Below, piece by piece: positions 17,880 to 25,668 of a stretch of 64,000 bases of DNA. Numbering within the stretch: position 1 is the first letter of the stretch; every line of letters begins with the position of its first letter. The position numbers were made by a program, and so were the translations under genes. Origin of the DNA: Comamonadaceae bacterium (GTDB lineage: Bacteria > Pseudomonadota > Gammaproteobacteria > Burkholderiales > Burkholderiaceae_C). The DNA lies in NCBI GenBank assembly GCA_027484575.1, contig JAIXSQ010000017.1, positions 1-64,000 on the forward strand, given 5' to 3'. Below the pieces are notes generated by a model. That model saw nothing but the letters and a program-made list of their open reading frames with translations. It was not told the origin of the DNA and made no database searches.

Positions 17880-19241
17880 TCATGCCGCCGCCTTCTGGAT
17901 CGCGAAGGACTTCAGGTAGTCCTCGGGCTTGGCCGGATCGAACTCCTTGCCCATCACCTTGAACTTGCGGTACGCGCCCTCCGGCGGCTTGAAGCCGGCC
18001 TGGCTCATGTACTTCTTGGCGTCGGTCAGCAGGAACACCTTCTCGGCGATCTGCCGGTAGTTCACGTCGCCCTTGATGTAACCCCAGCGCTTCATCTGCG
18101 TGAGCATCCACACCGCCATCGACTGCCAGGGCACCGGGTCGAAGTTGGCCCGGTCGGGCACGTTCTTGATGTTGCCCAGGCCGTCGGCGAACTTGCCGGT
18201 GAGCACCTGCGCCAGCACCGTCTCGGGCTGGTTCAGGTACTGCGCCGGCGCGATGATCTTGGCGATCAGCTCGCGGTCCTTGGGCTGGCTGGCCATGAAC
18301 GACGCGGTGAGGATCGCGCGGTACAGCGCCGCGAAGGTGTTCGGGTTCTGCTTGATGAACTCGTCGCTCACGCCGAAGGCGCAGCACGGGTGGCCGTCCC
18401 AGATCTCCTTGGACAGGATGTGGATGAAGCCCACCTCGTCGTAGACCGCGCGCTGGTTGAACGGGTCCGGGCCCAGGAAGCCGTCGATGTTGCCGGCGCG
18501 CAGGTTGGCCACCATCTCCGGCGGCGGCGTCACGCGGATCTGCACGTCGGTGTCGGGGTTCAGGCCGTTCTCCGCCAGGTAGTACCGCAGTAGGAAGTTG
18601 TGCATCGAGTACTCGAACGGCACCGCGAACTTGAAGCCCTTCCAGGACTTGGGATCGCGCTTGTCCTTGTGCTTGACGTGCAGCGTGATCGCCTGGCCGT
18701 TGGTGTTCTGGATGCTGGCCACGTTCATCGGCACCTGGTTGGAGCCCAGGCCCATGCTCATGGCCAGGGGCATCGGCGACAGGAAGTGACTGGCGTCGTG
18801 CTCCTTGTTGATCATCTTGTCGCGGATCAGCGCCCAGCCCGCGGTCTTGTTCAGCTGCACGTTCAGGCCTTCCTTGCGGTAGAAGCCCAGCGGGTCGGCC
18901 ATGATCAGCGGGCTGGCGCAGGTGATGGCGATGAAGCCGATCTTCAGGTCCTTCTTCTCCAGCGGGCCGCGCTCCTGCGCCATGGCCTGCAGCGCGCCCA
19001 CCGGCAGCAGCGAGGCGATCGCCGCGCGCGCGGTGCCGGCACCCACGGCCTTCAGGAACCCCCGGCGCACGCTGTCGACGGGGAACAGCGCCTTGACCAG
19101 CGTGTTCTCGACGAAGTCCTGCGACAGCTGCTCCGCGTCGCGGACCGCGGTGTCGTGCGCGCCGGGCGCGTGGTCGCCGCCGCAGGCGCAGCGCAGCATC
19201 AGGGGACGGTCGGCGTCGTAGGCTTCGGGCAGTCGGGACAT
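17880..19241 (-). CDS. CmpA/NrtA-family ABC transporter substrate-binding protein with N-terminal extension
   Basis: Periplasmic receptor (453 aa) of the nitrate/bicarbonate/cyanate class; the mature part starts about residue 95 (LKIGFIAITCASPLIMADPLGFY). The Tat-type motif RRGFLK lies unusually far in (residues 59-64), followed by a hydrophobic stretch and an Ala-x-Ala-like cleavage region (LQAMAQ). The 58 residues before it are hydrophilic and contain RCACGGDH (Cys18, Cys20, His24). ATG 19241 has GAGG seven bases upstream. First gene of the cyanate transport operon; a palindrome 110 bp upstream probably binds the adjacent response regulator. Confidence 0.88.
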   Translation of the reverse strand: MSRLPEAYDADRPLMLRCACGGDHAPGAHDTAVRDAEQLSQDFVENTLVKALFPVDSVRRGFLKAVGAGTARAAIASLLPVGALQAMAQERGPLEKKDLKIGFIAITCASPLIMADPLGFYRKEGLNVQLNKTAGWALIRDKMINKEHDASHFLSPMPLAMSMGLGSNQVPMNVASIQNTNGQAITLHVKHKDKRDPKSWKGFKFAVPFEYSMHNFLLRYYLAENGLNPDTDVQIRVTPPPEMVANLRAGNIDGFLGPDPFNQRAVYDEVGFIHILSKEIWDGHPCCAFGVSDEFIKQNPNTFAALYRAILTASFMASQPKDRELIAKIIAPAQYLNQPETVLAQVLTGKFADGLGNIKNVPDRANFDPVPWQSMAVWMLTQMKRWGYIKGDVNYRQIAEKVFLLTDAKKYMSQAGFKPPEGAYRKFKVMGKEFDPAKPEDYLKSFAIQKAAA

Positions 19242-19350
19242 GGCAACCTCGCAACGTGGAACAGGGATGCCTGTCGCATTGCAAAGGCCGGGCCACGCCG
19301 GGCCCGCCGCCGACCGGCGGCGCAAGATCGTGGGGCGGCCGTCGAAGCGT

Positions 19351-19368
19351 TGTAGGGCCAGCCCTACA
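19351..19368. promoter_or_regulatory. Perfect 8-2-8 palindrome, candidate operator of the cyanate operon
   Basis: TGTAGGGC-CA-GCCCTACA lies between the response-regulator stop and the binding-protein start, 110-127 bp before the ATG. The size and two-fold symmetry suit a NarL/FixJ-type regulator dimer, and the gene for one ends 20 bp away. A single half-site (TGTAGGGC) also occurs near 5953. Function inferred. Confidence 0.5.
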
Positions 19369-19388
19369 CGCCCTGCCGGGCCAGGCCC

Positions 19389-20048
19389 TCAGGCGGTGCC
19401 GCGGGCGTGCCGCTCGGCGTACAGCGCGAGCTCGACGTCGTTGCGCGCGCCGGTCTTCTCCAGGATGCGCGCCCGGTAGGTGCTCACCGTGTTGGGGGCC
19501 AGCTGCAGCTGCGCACCAATTTCGCTCACGCTGCGCCCCGAAACGAGCAGCCGGAACACCTGGTGCTCGCGGTGCGACAGGGCCTCGGCACCGGCGCGCC
19601 CGGTGGCGGCGCCCACCGCCGTGGCCAGGGCCTCGGCCGCCAGCGGCGTGACGTACACGCCGCCCCGGGCCACCTTGCGCACCGCGGCGATCATGTCGTC
19701 GGCATCGGCGCCCTTGTTCAGGTAGCCGGCCGCGCCCAGCTTGATGCAGCGCACCGCGTACTGGCGCTCGGGATAGGTGCTGAGCACCAGCACCGGCAGC
19801 CGCGGCCAGTCACGCCGCAGCACCTGCAGCACGTCCAGCCCGTCGCGCCCGGGCATGGCGATGTCCAGCAGCACGATGTCCAGGCCGGCCGGTCCGCCCA
19901 GGGCCTGCACGGCGTCGAGCACCTGCGGCCCGTCGACCGCTTCGGCGGCGATCACCACCTCGGGGGCGTCGGCCAGCACCTGCTTGAGGCCCTCGCGCAC
20001 GATGCGGTGGTCGTCGGCGAGCAGCACGCGGATGGGGGTGTCGGTCAT
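19389..20048 (-). CDS. NarL/FixJ-family response regulator
   Basis: Response regulator of 219 aa. The receiver domain has acidic pocket Asp12/Asp13, phospho-acceptor Asp62 in LLDIAMPGRDG, and a conserved Lys in YLNKGA. The C-terminal LuxR-type HTH contains LSHREHQVFRLLVSG and LAPNTVSTYRARILEK. The start ATG overlaps the sensor stop (ATGA). Its position immediately upstream of the cyanate operon, with a palindrome between, suggests it controls that operon; signal unknown. Confidence 0.93.
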   Translation of the reverse strand: MTDTPIRVLLADDHRIVREGLKQVLADAPEVVIAAEAVDGPQVLDAVQALGGPAGLDIVLLDIAMPGRDGLDVLQVLRRDWPRLPVLVLSTYPERQYAVRCIKLGAAGYLNKGADADDMIAAVRKVARGGVYVTPLAAEALATAVGAATGRAGAEALSHREHQVFRLLVSGRSVSEIGAQLQLAPNTVSTYRARILEKTGARNDVELALYAERHARGTA

Positions 20049-21271
20049 GGGGTCGCCAGGGGCAGGGTGAGGGTGGCGGTGCAGCCGCCGCCGGGCGTGG
20101 CCGCGATGGCGACATGGCCGCCGAAGGGGCGGGCGCGCTCGCGCATGCCCAGCACGCCGTAGGCATCGGGGGCGTCGAAGGCCTCGGGCGGCGCGCCACG
20201 GCCGTCGTCGGCCACCGCCAGCCGCAGGGCGCCGTCCTGCAGCCCCAGCCGCACCGCCACCCGGCCCGCCTGCGCATGCCGCCCGACGTTGCTGAGCATC
20301 TCCTGGAAGATGCGGAAGACCGCGATGGCCGCCGGCTCGGGCAGCTCGGGCAGGCCGGCCTCGGGGGCGGTCACCGACCAGTCCAGCGCCAGCTCGGACG
20401 AGCGCACGAACTCCTGCGCCTGCCACTCCAGCGCGGCCCACAGCCCCTGGTGGTCGAGGATGCTGGGCCGCAGGTCCGTGATGATGCGGCCCACGTTGGC
20501 CACCGCGTTCTCGATCAGCCGCGCCATGTCGTGGCACTTGCCGCGCATGCGCTCGCGCATGGCCTGGGCGGCGTCCGGCTCGCGCGCGGCCTGCTCGGAC
20601 AGGCGCTTGTCCAGCCAGTTCACGTCCATCTTCAGCGCCACCAGCAGGCTGCCCAGCTCGTCGTGCACCTCGCGCGCGATGCGGGTGCGCTCGTCCTCGC
20701 GCACGCTCTCGGAGTAGGCCGCCAGCTCGCGCAGCCGCTCCAGGGCCGCCGACAGCTCGCCGGTGCGCTCGGCCACCCGCTGCTCCAGCGCGCTCTTGGC
20801 CTCGGCCAGGTCGGCGTTGGCGCGCTGCAGGGCGTCGCTGGCCCGCTTGCGCTCGGTGATGTCCACGAAGGTGACCACCGCCCCGCGCACCTCGGCGCCG
20901 TCCAGGATCGGGTAGCTGGAGTACTCGACCGGGAAGGCGCTGCCGTCGCGGCGCCAGAACACCTCGGTGTCGATGCGGCAGGGCAGCCCGCGGCGGAAGG
21001 CGTTGAAGATCGGGCAGGCCGTGTCGGGATAGGGCGAGCCGTCGGCATGCGAGTGGTGGGTCAGGGCATGCATGTTGTGCCCCAGCGCCTCGGCCGGGTC
21101 CCAGCCCAGCATGCGGGCGGCGGCGCGGTTGATGAACATGCAATGGCCGTCCAGGTCGATGCCGAAGATGCCGTCGCCGGTCGACTCGAGCAGCAGCCCC
21201 AGCTGGTGCCGCCACAGCGGGTCGATGGCCGGCGGTCCGGCGGCGGTCAGTTGCAGGGAGTCGGCATGCAT
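20045..21271 (-). CDS. PAS-domain sensor histidine kinase (HisKA_3 type)
   Basis: Cytoplasmic sensor kinase of 408 aa without membrane helices. A PAS domain (about residues 15-135, with GIFGIDLDGHCMFINRAAARMLGWDP and a PAC-like WRRDGSAFPVEYSSYP) is followed by a coiled coil. The HisKA_3 phospho-acceptor is REVHDELGS and the HATPase contains DDGRGAPPEAF. This is the NarX/DegS-like class that partners NarL-type regulators. I preferred ATG 21271; an in-frame GTG at 21310 would add 13 residues. Its stop overlaps the regulator start. The lack of transmembrane segments means it senses an internal signal. Confidence 0.9.
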   Translation of the reverse strand: MHADSLQLTAAGPPAIDPLWRHQLGLLLESTGDGIFGIDLDGHCMFINRAAARMLGWDPAEALGHNMHALTHHSHADGSPYPDTACPIFNAFRRGLPCRIDTEVFWRRDGSAFPVEYSSYPILDGAEVRGAVVTFVDITERKRASDALQRANADLAEAKSALEQRVAERTGELSAALERLRELAAYSESVREDERTRIAREVHDELGSLLVALKMDVNWLDKRLSEQAAREPDAAQAMRERMRGKCHDMARLIENAVANVGRIITDLRPSILDHQGLWAALEWQAQEFVRSSELALDWSVTAPEAGLPELPEPAAIAVFRIFQEMLSNVGRHAQAGRVAVRLGLQDGALRLAVADDGRGAPPEAFDAPDAYGVLGMRERARPFGGHVAIAATPGGGCTATLTLPLATP

Positions 21272-21335
21272 GCCGGCAGGGCAAGCAACGCCTGTGCCAA
21301 GCTGGTGCACGGGCGCCCTGCGGCGGTGCCGCCGG

Positions 21336-21803
21336 TCAGAGGCCCAGGTCGCCCAGCCCCGGGTGGTCGTCGGGGCGCCGGCCCAGCGGCCAGTGGAACC
21401 TGCGGTCGGACGCGGCGATGGGCAGGTCGTTGATGCTGGCGTGGCGGCGCCGCATCAGGCCCTGGGGCGTGAACTCCCAGTTCTCGTTGCCGTAGCTGCG
21501 GAACCACTGGCCCGAATCGTCGTGCCATTCGTAGGCGAAGCGCACCGCGATGCGCTCGCCGGTGCAGGCCCACAGCTCCTTGATCAGCCGGTAGTCGAGC
21601 TCGCGCGCCCACTTGCGCTGCAGGAACTGCCGCACCTGCTCGCGGCCGACCGGGAACTCGGCCCGGTTGCGCCACACGGTGTCCTCGGTGTAGACGCCCA
21701 CCACCCGGTCGGGGTCGCGGCTGTTCCAGGCGTCCTCGGCCATCCGCACCTTGGTGGCGGCGGTCTCGGGGGTGTAGGGGGGAAGGGGCGGTCGTGTCTC
21801 CAT
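21336..21803 (-). CDS. NTF2-like protein (DUF1348 family)
   Basis: A 155-aa single-domain protein with [31 protein letters not shown] and [26 protein letters not shown], characteristic of the small SnoaL/NTF2-like DUF1348 group. ATG 21803 ([10 protein letters not shown]) was preferred over a start five codons earlier. Proteins of this family are widespread and lack an assigned activity. It lies in a minus-strand run between a metallo-hydrolase and the sensor kinase. Confidence 0.8.
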   Translation of the reverse strand: METRPPLPPYTPETAATKVRMAEDAWNSRDPDRVVGVYTEDTVWRNRAEFPVGREQVRQFLQRKWARELDYRLIKELWACTGERIAVRFAYEWHDDSGQWFRSYGNENWEFTPQGLMRRRHASINDLPIAASDRRFHWPLGRRPDDHPGLGDLGL

Positions 21804-21842
21804 GACCGCCTGCAGCAAGACCGGTGCCCGGCCGCGCCGGCC

Positions 21843-22481
21843 TCAGGTGCCGCCGACGTACGGGTTGCTGCGCCGTTCGCGGCCGAAACTGCTCTCTGGC
21901 CCGTGGCCGGGGATGAACACGGTGTCGTCCCCCATCGGCCACAGCCGCTGCGTGATGCTGGCGACCAGCGTGGCATGGTCGCCGCCGGGAAAGTCGGTGC
22001 GGCCGATGCTGCCGGCGAACAGCACGTCGCCGACGAAGGCGCGCTGCAGCTCGGGCGAATGGAACACCACGTGGCCGGGCGTGTGGCCCGGGCAGTGGCG
22101 CACGTGCAGCACGTGGCCGGCCAGCATGACCGTGTCGCCGTCCTCCAGCCAGCGCGTGGGCGTGAAGGCCTGCGCCGGCGGGAAGCCGAACATCGCGCCC
22201 TGCTGCGGCAGGCCGTCGATCCAGAACTGGTCGCCGCGGTGCGGGCCGACGATGGGCAGGCCCAGGCGCTGCGCCAGCTCGCCGGCGGCGCCCGCATGGT
22301 CGATGTGGGCGTGCGTGAGCCAGATCTGGGTCAGGCGCAGGCCCAGGTCGTCGACACGCGCCAGCAGCGTGTCGAGGTCGCCGCCCGGGTCGATGACGGC
22401 GGCCTCGCGCGTGGCCTCGTCCCAGACGAGCGAGCAGTTCTGCTGGAAGGCGGTGACGGGAACGGTCTCGTGGCGGAGCAT
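21843..22481 (-). CDS. MBL-fold metallo-hydrolase (glyoxalase II-like)
   Basis: Cytoplasmic zinc hydrolase (212 aa). The metal-binding THAHIDH motif (about residues 56-62), CPGHTPGH, GDVLFAGSIGRTDFPGG and the C-terminal PGHGPES match YcbL-type glyoxalase II relatives that cleave S-lactoylglutathione or similar thioesters. GACAAT (22489-22494) sits seven bases before the ATG with no Shine-Dalgarno, so it probably has its own leaderless promoter although it follows the DAHP synthase gene by only 30 bp. Confidence 0.88.
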   Translation of the reverse strand: MLRHETVPVTAFQQNCSLVWDEATREAAVIDPGGDLDTLLARVDDLGLRLTQIWLTHAHIDHAGAAGELAQRLGLPIVGPHRGDQFWIDGLPQQGAMFGFPPAQAFTPTRWLEDGDTVMLAGHVLHVRHCPGHTPGHVVFHSPELQRAFVGDVLFAGSIGRTDFPGGDHATLVASITQRLWPMGDDTVFIPGHGPESSFGRERRSNPYVGGT

Positions 22482-22511
22482 GGGTGCGATTGTCCGGGCT
22501 GCGGCCGGCCC

Positions 22512-23858
22512 TCAGCGCCGGCGCGCCGCGTTCAGCACGTCGGCCACCAGGAAGGCGAGCTCCAGGCTCTGCGAGCCGTTCAGCCGCGGGTCGCAGGCCG
22601 TGCGGTAGCGCGCCGCCAGCGCCGCGTCGTCCAGCGCCTGCGCGCCGCCGCGGCATTCGGTCACGTCCTGGCCGGTCATCTCGAAGTGCAGGCCGCCGGG
22701 GTGCGTGCCCTCGCGCGCATGGGCCTCGAAGAAGCCGCGCACCTCCTGCAGGATGCGGCCGAAGTCGCGGGTCTTGGTGCCGTTGGCGGTGGCCACGGTG
22801 TTGCCGTGCATCGGGTCGCAGCACCACACCGGCGTGCGGCCGGCGTCGCGCACCGCGCGCAGCAGCGGCGGCAGGCGCTCGCCCACCTGCTCGCTGCCCA
22901 TGCGGGCGATCAGCACGATGCGGCCGGGCTCGTGGCCGGGGTCCAGCACGTCCAGCAGCCGCAGCACGTCGGCCGGGTCGGCCTTGGGCCCGAGCTTGAC
23001 GCCCAGCACGTTGCGCAGCCCGCGCAGGAACTCGACGTGCGCGCCGTCGACCTGCCGGGTGCGCTCGCCCAGCCACAGCATGTGCGCCGAGGCGCCGTAG
23101 CAGCCGGCATCGTCGCGGCGCAGCAGCGCCTCCTCGTAGTGCAGGTGCAGCGCCTCGTGCGAGGTGTAGAACTCCACCGCGTGCAGCTGCGGGGCGCGCG
23201 CGGCGTCGAAGCCGCAGGCCTGCATGAAGGCCAGCGACTGCGTGATGCGGTCGGCCAGTTCCTCGAAGCGCTCGCCCTGCGGGCTCTGGCGCACGAAGCC
23301 GGTGGTCCAGCGGTGCACCGCGTGCAGGTCGGCGAAGCCGCCCTGGGCCAGCGCCCGCAGCAGGTTCAGCGTGGCGGCCGAATGGGAGTAGGCGGCCAGC
23401 AGCCGCGCGGGGTCGGGCGCGCGCGCGGCGGCGTCGAAGGCGGCGCCGTTGACGATGTCGCCCCGGTACGAGGGCAGCGTCACGCCGCCCTGGGTCTCGG
23501 TGTCGGAGGAGCGCGGCTTGGCGAACTGCCCCGCGATGCGGCCGACCTTCACCACCGGGCAGGCCGCGGCATAGGTCAGCACCACGGCCATCTGCAGGAT
23601 CACGCGGAAGGTCGACTCCACCGCATCCTGGCCCGGCTCGTCGAAGCTCTCGGCGCAGTCGCCGCCCTGCAGCAGGAAGGCCTCGCCCCGCGCGACCGCG
23701 GCCAGCCGCCCGCGCAGCTGGGCGATCTCGCCGGGAAAGATCAGCGGCGGCAGGCCGCGCAGCCGGTCCTCGGCCGCGCGCAGGGCGCCGGGGTCGGCAT
23801 AGGCCGGCAATTGCAGGGCGGGACGGTCCCGCCAGGACGAAGGGCTCCAGGCGGCCAT
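22512..23858 (-). CDS. Class II 3-deoxy-7-phosphoheptulonate (DAHP) synthase
   Basis: Condenses phosphoenolpyruvate and erythrose-4-phosphate, the first step of the shikimate pathway; 448 aa, the normal length of the plant/mycobacterial class II family. Visible motifs are LLQGGDCAESF with the metal-binding cysteine, GRIAGQFAKPRS, HEALHLHYE, DPMHGNT and FEMTGQDVTECRGG. ATG 23858 lies two bases after the stop of the upstream SDR gene, so the two are probably co-translated. In bacteria class II enzymes often serve secondary aromatic pathways in addition to AroG/F/H. Whether a class I enzyme exists elsewhere cannot be seen here. Confidence 0.93.
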   Translation of the reverse strand: MAAWSPSSWRDRPALQLPAYADPGALRAAEDRLRGLPPLIFPGEIAQLRGRLAAVARGEAFLLQGGDCAESFDEPGQDAVESTFRVILQMAVVLTYAAACPVVKVGRIAGQFAKPRSSDTETQGGVTLPSYRGDIVNGAAFDAAARAPDPARLLAAYSHSAATLNLLRALAQGGFADLHAVHRWTTGFVRQSPQGERFEELADRITQSLAFMQACGFDAARAPQLHAVEFYTSHEALHLHYEEALLRRDDAGCYGASAHMLWLGERTRQVDGAHVEFLRGLRNVLGVKLGPKADPADVLRLLDVLDPGHEPGRIVLIARMGSEQVGERLPPLLRAVRDAGRTPVWCCDPMHGNTVATANGTKTRDFGRILQEVRGFFEAHAREGTHPGGLHFEMTGQDVTECRGGAQALDDAALAARYRTACDPRLNGSQSLELAFLVADVLNAARRR

Positions 23859-23860
23859 GC

Positions 23861-24655
23861 TCAGGCCACCGTCGGGGTCGCCGCGCCGTCCATCACGACC
23901 GACGCGCCGGTCACGTAGCTGGCCCGGGCCGAGGCCAGGAACACCACCACGTCGGCGACCTCCTCGGGCCTGGCCAGGCGCCCCAGCGGCACGCGCTCGG
24001 TCGCGCGGCGCAGCGCCTCCTCGGGCGTGATGCCGTGCAGTCGGGCCTCGGCCTCCATGCCCAGGCGCAGCCGGTCGGTGAGCGTCTGCGAGGGGTTCAC
24101 CACGTTGACCCGCACGCCGCGCGGGCCGTAGGCCGCGGCCATGCCCGAGGACACCAGCATCAGCGCCGCGTTGGCGGCACCGCCGGGCATGTGCACGAGG
24201 CTGGCGAACTTGCCGCCGCTGCCCACCACGTTGACGATCGCCCCGGCGCCGCGCGCGCCCATGCGGCGCGCGACCGGCTCCATCACGTGCACGTAGCTGA
24301 AGTACTTGGCCTGCATCGCGTCGTGGAAGGCCTGCGCGTCCAGGTCGGCCGGCGGCGTGCGCCTGGCCGCACCGGCGGAATTGACCAGCACGTCCACCGG
24401 GCCGCCGGCGGCCTCGACGGCGTCGAGCATCGCCAGCGCCTGCCCGGCATCGCGCAGGTCGGCCGCGTGCGTGCGCACCTGCGCCTGCGGGGCCTGCGCC
24501 AGCAGGGCGGCGCGCCCGTTGTCGAGGTTGGCCGGGTCGCGCGAGACGATGGTCACGCGCGCACCCTCGCGCAGGAAGGCCTGCGCGCAGGCCAGGCCGA
24601 TGCCCTTGCTGCCGCCGGTGATGAGCACGTGCTTGTCCTGCAGTCCGAGATCCAT
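23861..24655 (-). CDS. SDR-family protein lacking the YxxxK catalytic motif
   Basis: Rossmann-fold short-chain dehydrogenase-like protein of 264 aa. The cofactor loop GGSKGIG (residues 14-20), the NSAG motif and VRVNVVNPS are normal, and a Ser is present in VNVVGSGG. At the active-site helix, however, the canonical Y-x-x-x-K is replaced: the sequence reads MPGGAANAAL, giving Gly and Asn. It is therefore probably not a typical ketoreductase; it may be an enzyme with altered chemistry or a binding protein. It is tightly coupled (2 bp) to class II DAHP synthase downstream. Confidence 0.85.
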   Translation of the reverse strand: MDLGLQDKHVLITGGSKGIGLACAQAFLREGARVTIVSRDPANLDNGRAALLAQAPQAQVRTHAADLRDAGQALAMLDAVEAAGGPVDVLVNSAGAARRTPPADLDAQAFHDAMQAKYFSYVHVMEPVARRMGARGAGAIVNVVGSGGKFASLVHMPGGAANAALMLVSSGMAAAYGPRGVRVNVVNPSQTLTDRLRLGMEAEARLHGITPEEALRRATERVPLGRLARPEEVADVVVFLASARASYVTGASVVMDGAATPTVA

Positions 24656-24728
24656 GGTGTGTTCTTGGGTTCGTGGCTAGGGGAAGCCGCGATTGTGGCG
24701 GCGCCCGCGCACGGCCACAGTCGGGTGC

Positions 24729-25598
24729 ATGACTGCTCCCACCTCCCGCCTGCGCGAACGCCTGGCCCGTCCCGGGCTGCTCACCGCCCCCGGCGTGCAC
24801 GACATGGTGTCGCTGCGCCTGGCCGACAGCTTCGGCTTCGAGGCCCTGTACATGACCGGCTTCGGCACGGTCGCCTCGCACCTGGGCCTGCCCGATGCGG
24901 GCCTGGCCACCTACAGCGACATGCTCGGCCGCGTGCGCGCCATGGCCGCCATGGCCCGGGTGCCGCTGATCGCCGACGGCGACACCGGCTACGGCGGCTT
25001 GCTGAACGTGCGCCACACGGTGCAGGGCTACGAGCAGGCGGGCGCCGCCGCCATCCAGCTGGAAGACCAGGAGTTCCCCAAGAAGTGCGGCCACACGCCC
25101 GGCCGCCGCGTGATCCCGGCCGAGGACATGGTGCGCAAGATCAAGGTGGCCGTGGAGGCCCGCGCCTCGCAGGACTTCCTGATCATCGCCCGCACCGACG
25201 CCCGCACCGCGCTGGGCCTGGACGAGGCGCTGCGCCGGGCCGAGGCCTACGCCAGGGCCGGCGCCGACATCCTGTTCGTCGAGTCCCCGGAGTCCGAGGA
25301 GGAGATGCGCCGCATCGGCCAGGCCTTCCACCTGCCGCTGGTGGCCAACATGGTCGAGCGCGGCCGCACGCCCGTGCTCACGCGCGCCGAGCTCGAGGCC
25401 CTGGGTTACCGGCTGGCGATCTTCCCCGTGACGGCGCTGCTGGCGGCGGTGCAGGCCATGGCGGGCGTGTACGCCCACCTGCACGGCACCGGCTCCTCGG
25501 CCGGCACCCCCGTGCCGCTGCACGACTTCGGCGCACTGACCAAGCTCATGGGCTTCGAAGACGTGTGGGACTTCGAGCGCCGCCACGCGCACGACTGA
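24729..25598 (+). CDS. Isocitrate lyase / PEP mutase family protein
   Basis: TIM-barrel C-C or C-P bond enzyme of 289 aa. Diagnostic segments are DADTGYGG-like DGDTGYGG, IQLEDQEFPKKCGH with the KKCGH active-site loop, IARTDAR and VESPESEEEM. The family includes 2-methylisocitrate lyase, oxaloacetate decarboxylase and carboxyphosphonoenolpyruvate mutase; sequence alone does not separate them. ATG 24729 follows CACAGT (24716-24721) by seven bases, another leaderless-type start. The Bug receptor gene follows by 70 bp, suggesting dicarboxylate or tricarboxylate uptake and cleavage together. Confidence 0.88.
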   Translation: MTAPTSRLRERLARPGLLTAPGVHDMVSLRLADSFGFEALYMTGFGTVASHLGLPDAGLATYSDMLGRVRAMAAMARVPLIADGDTGYGGLLNVRHTVQGYEQAGAAAIQLEDQEFPKKCGHTPGRRVIPAEDMVRKIKVAVEARASQDFLIIARTDARTALGLDEALRRAEAYARAGADILFVESPESEEEMRRIGQAFHLPLVANMVERGRTPVLTRAELEALGYRLAIFPVTALLAAVQAMAGVYAHLHGTGSSAGTPVPLHDFGALTKLMGFEDVWDFERRHAHD

Positions 25599-25668
25599 GC
25601 CACGGGCCACGGCAAGCACGGCGAACGCGACGACGCAACGACACGACAACGACACCAGGAGACTGCGC

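Noticed and set aside
23861-24655. SDR gene as a pseudogene because the catalytic motif is missing
   Set aside because: The frame is intact at full family length, with a normal cofactor site and tight coupling to the next gene. It is better viewed as a divergent subfamily.
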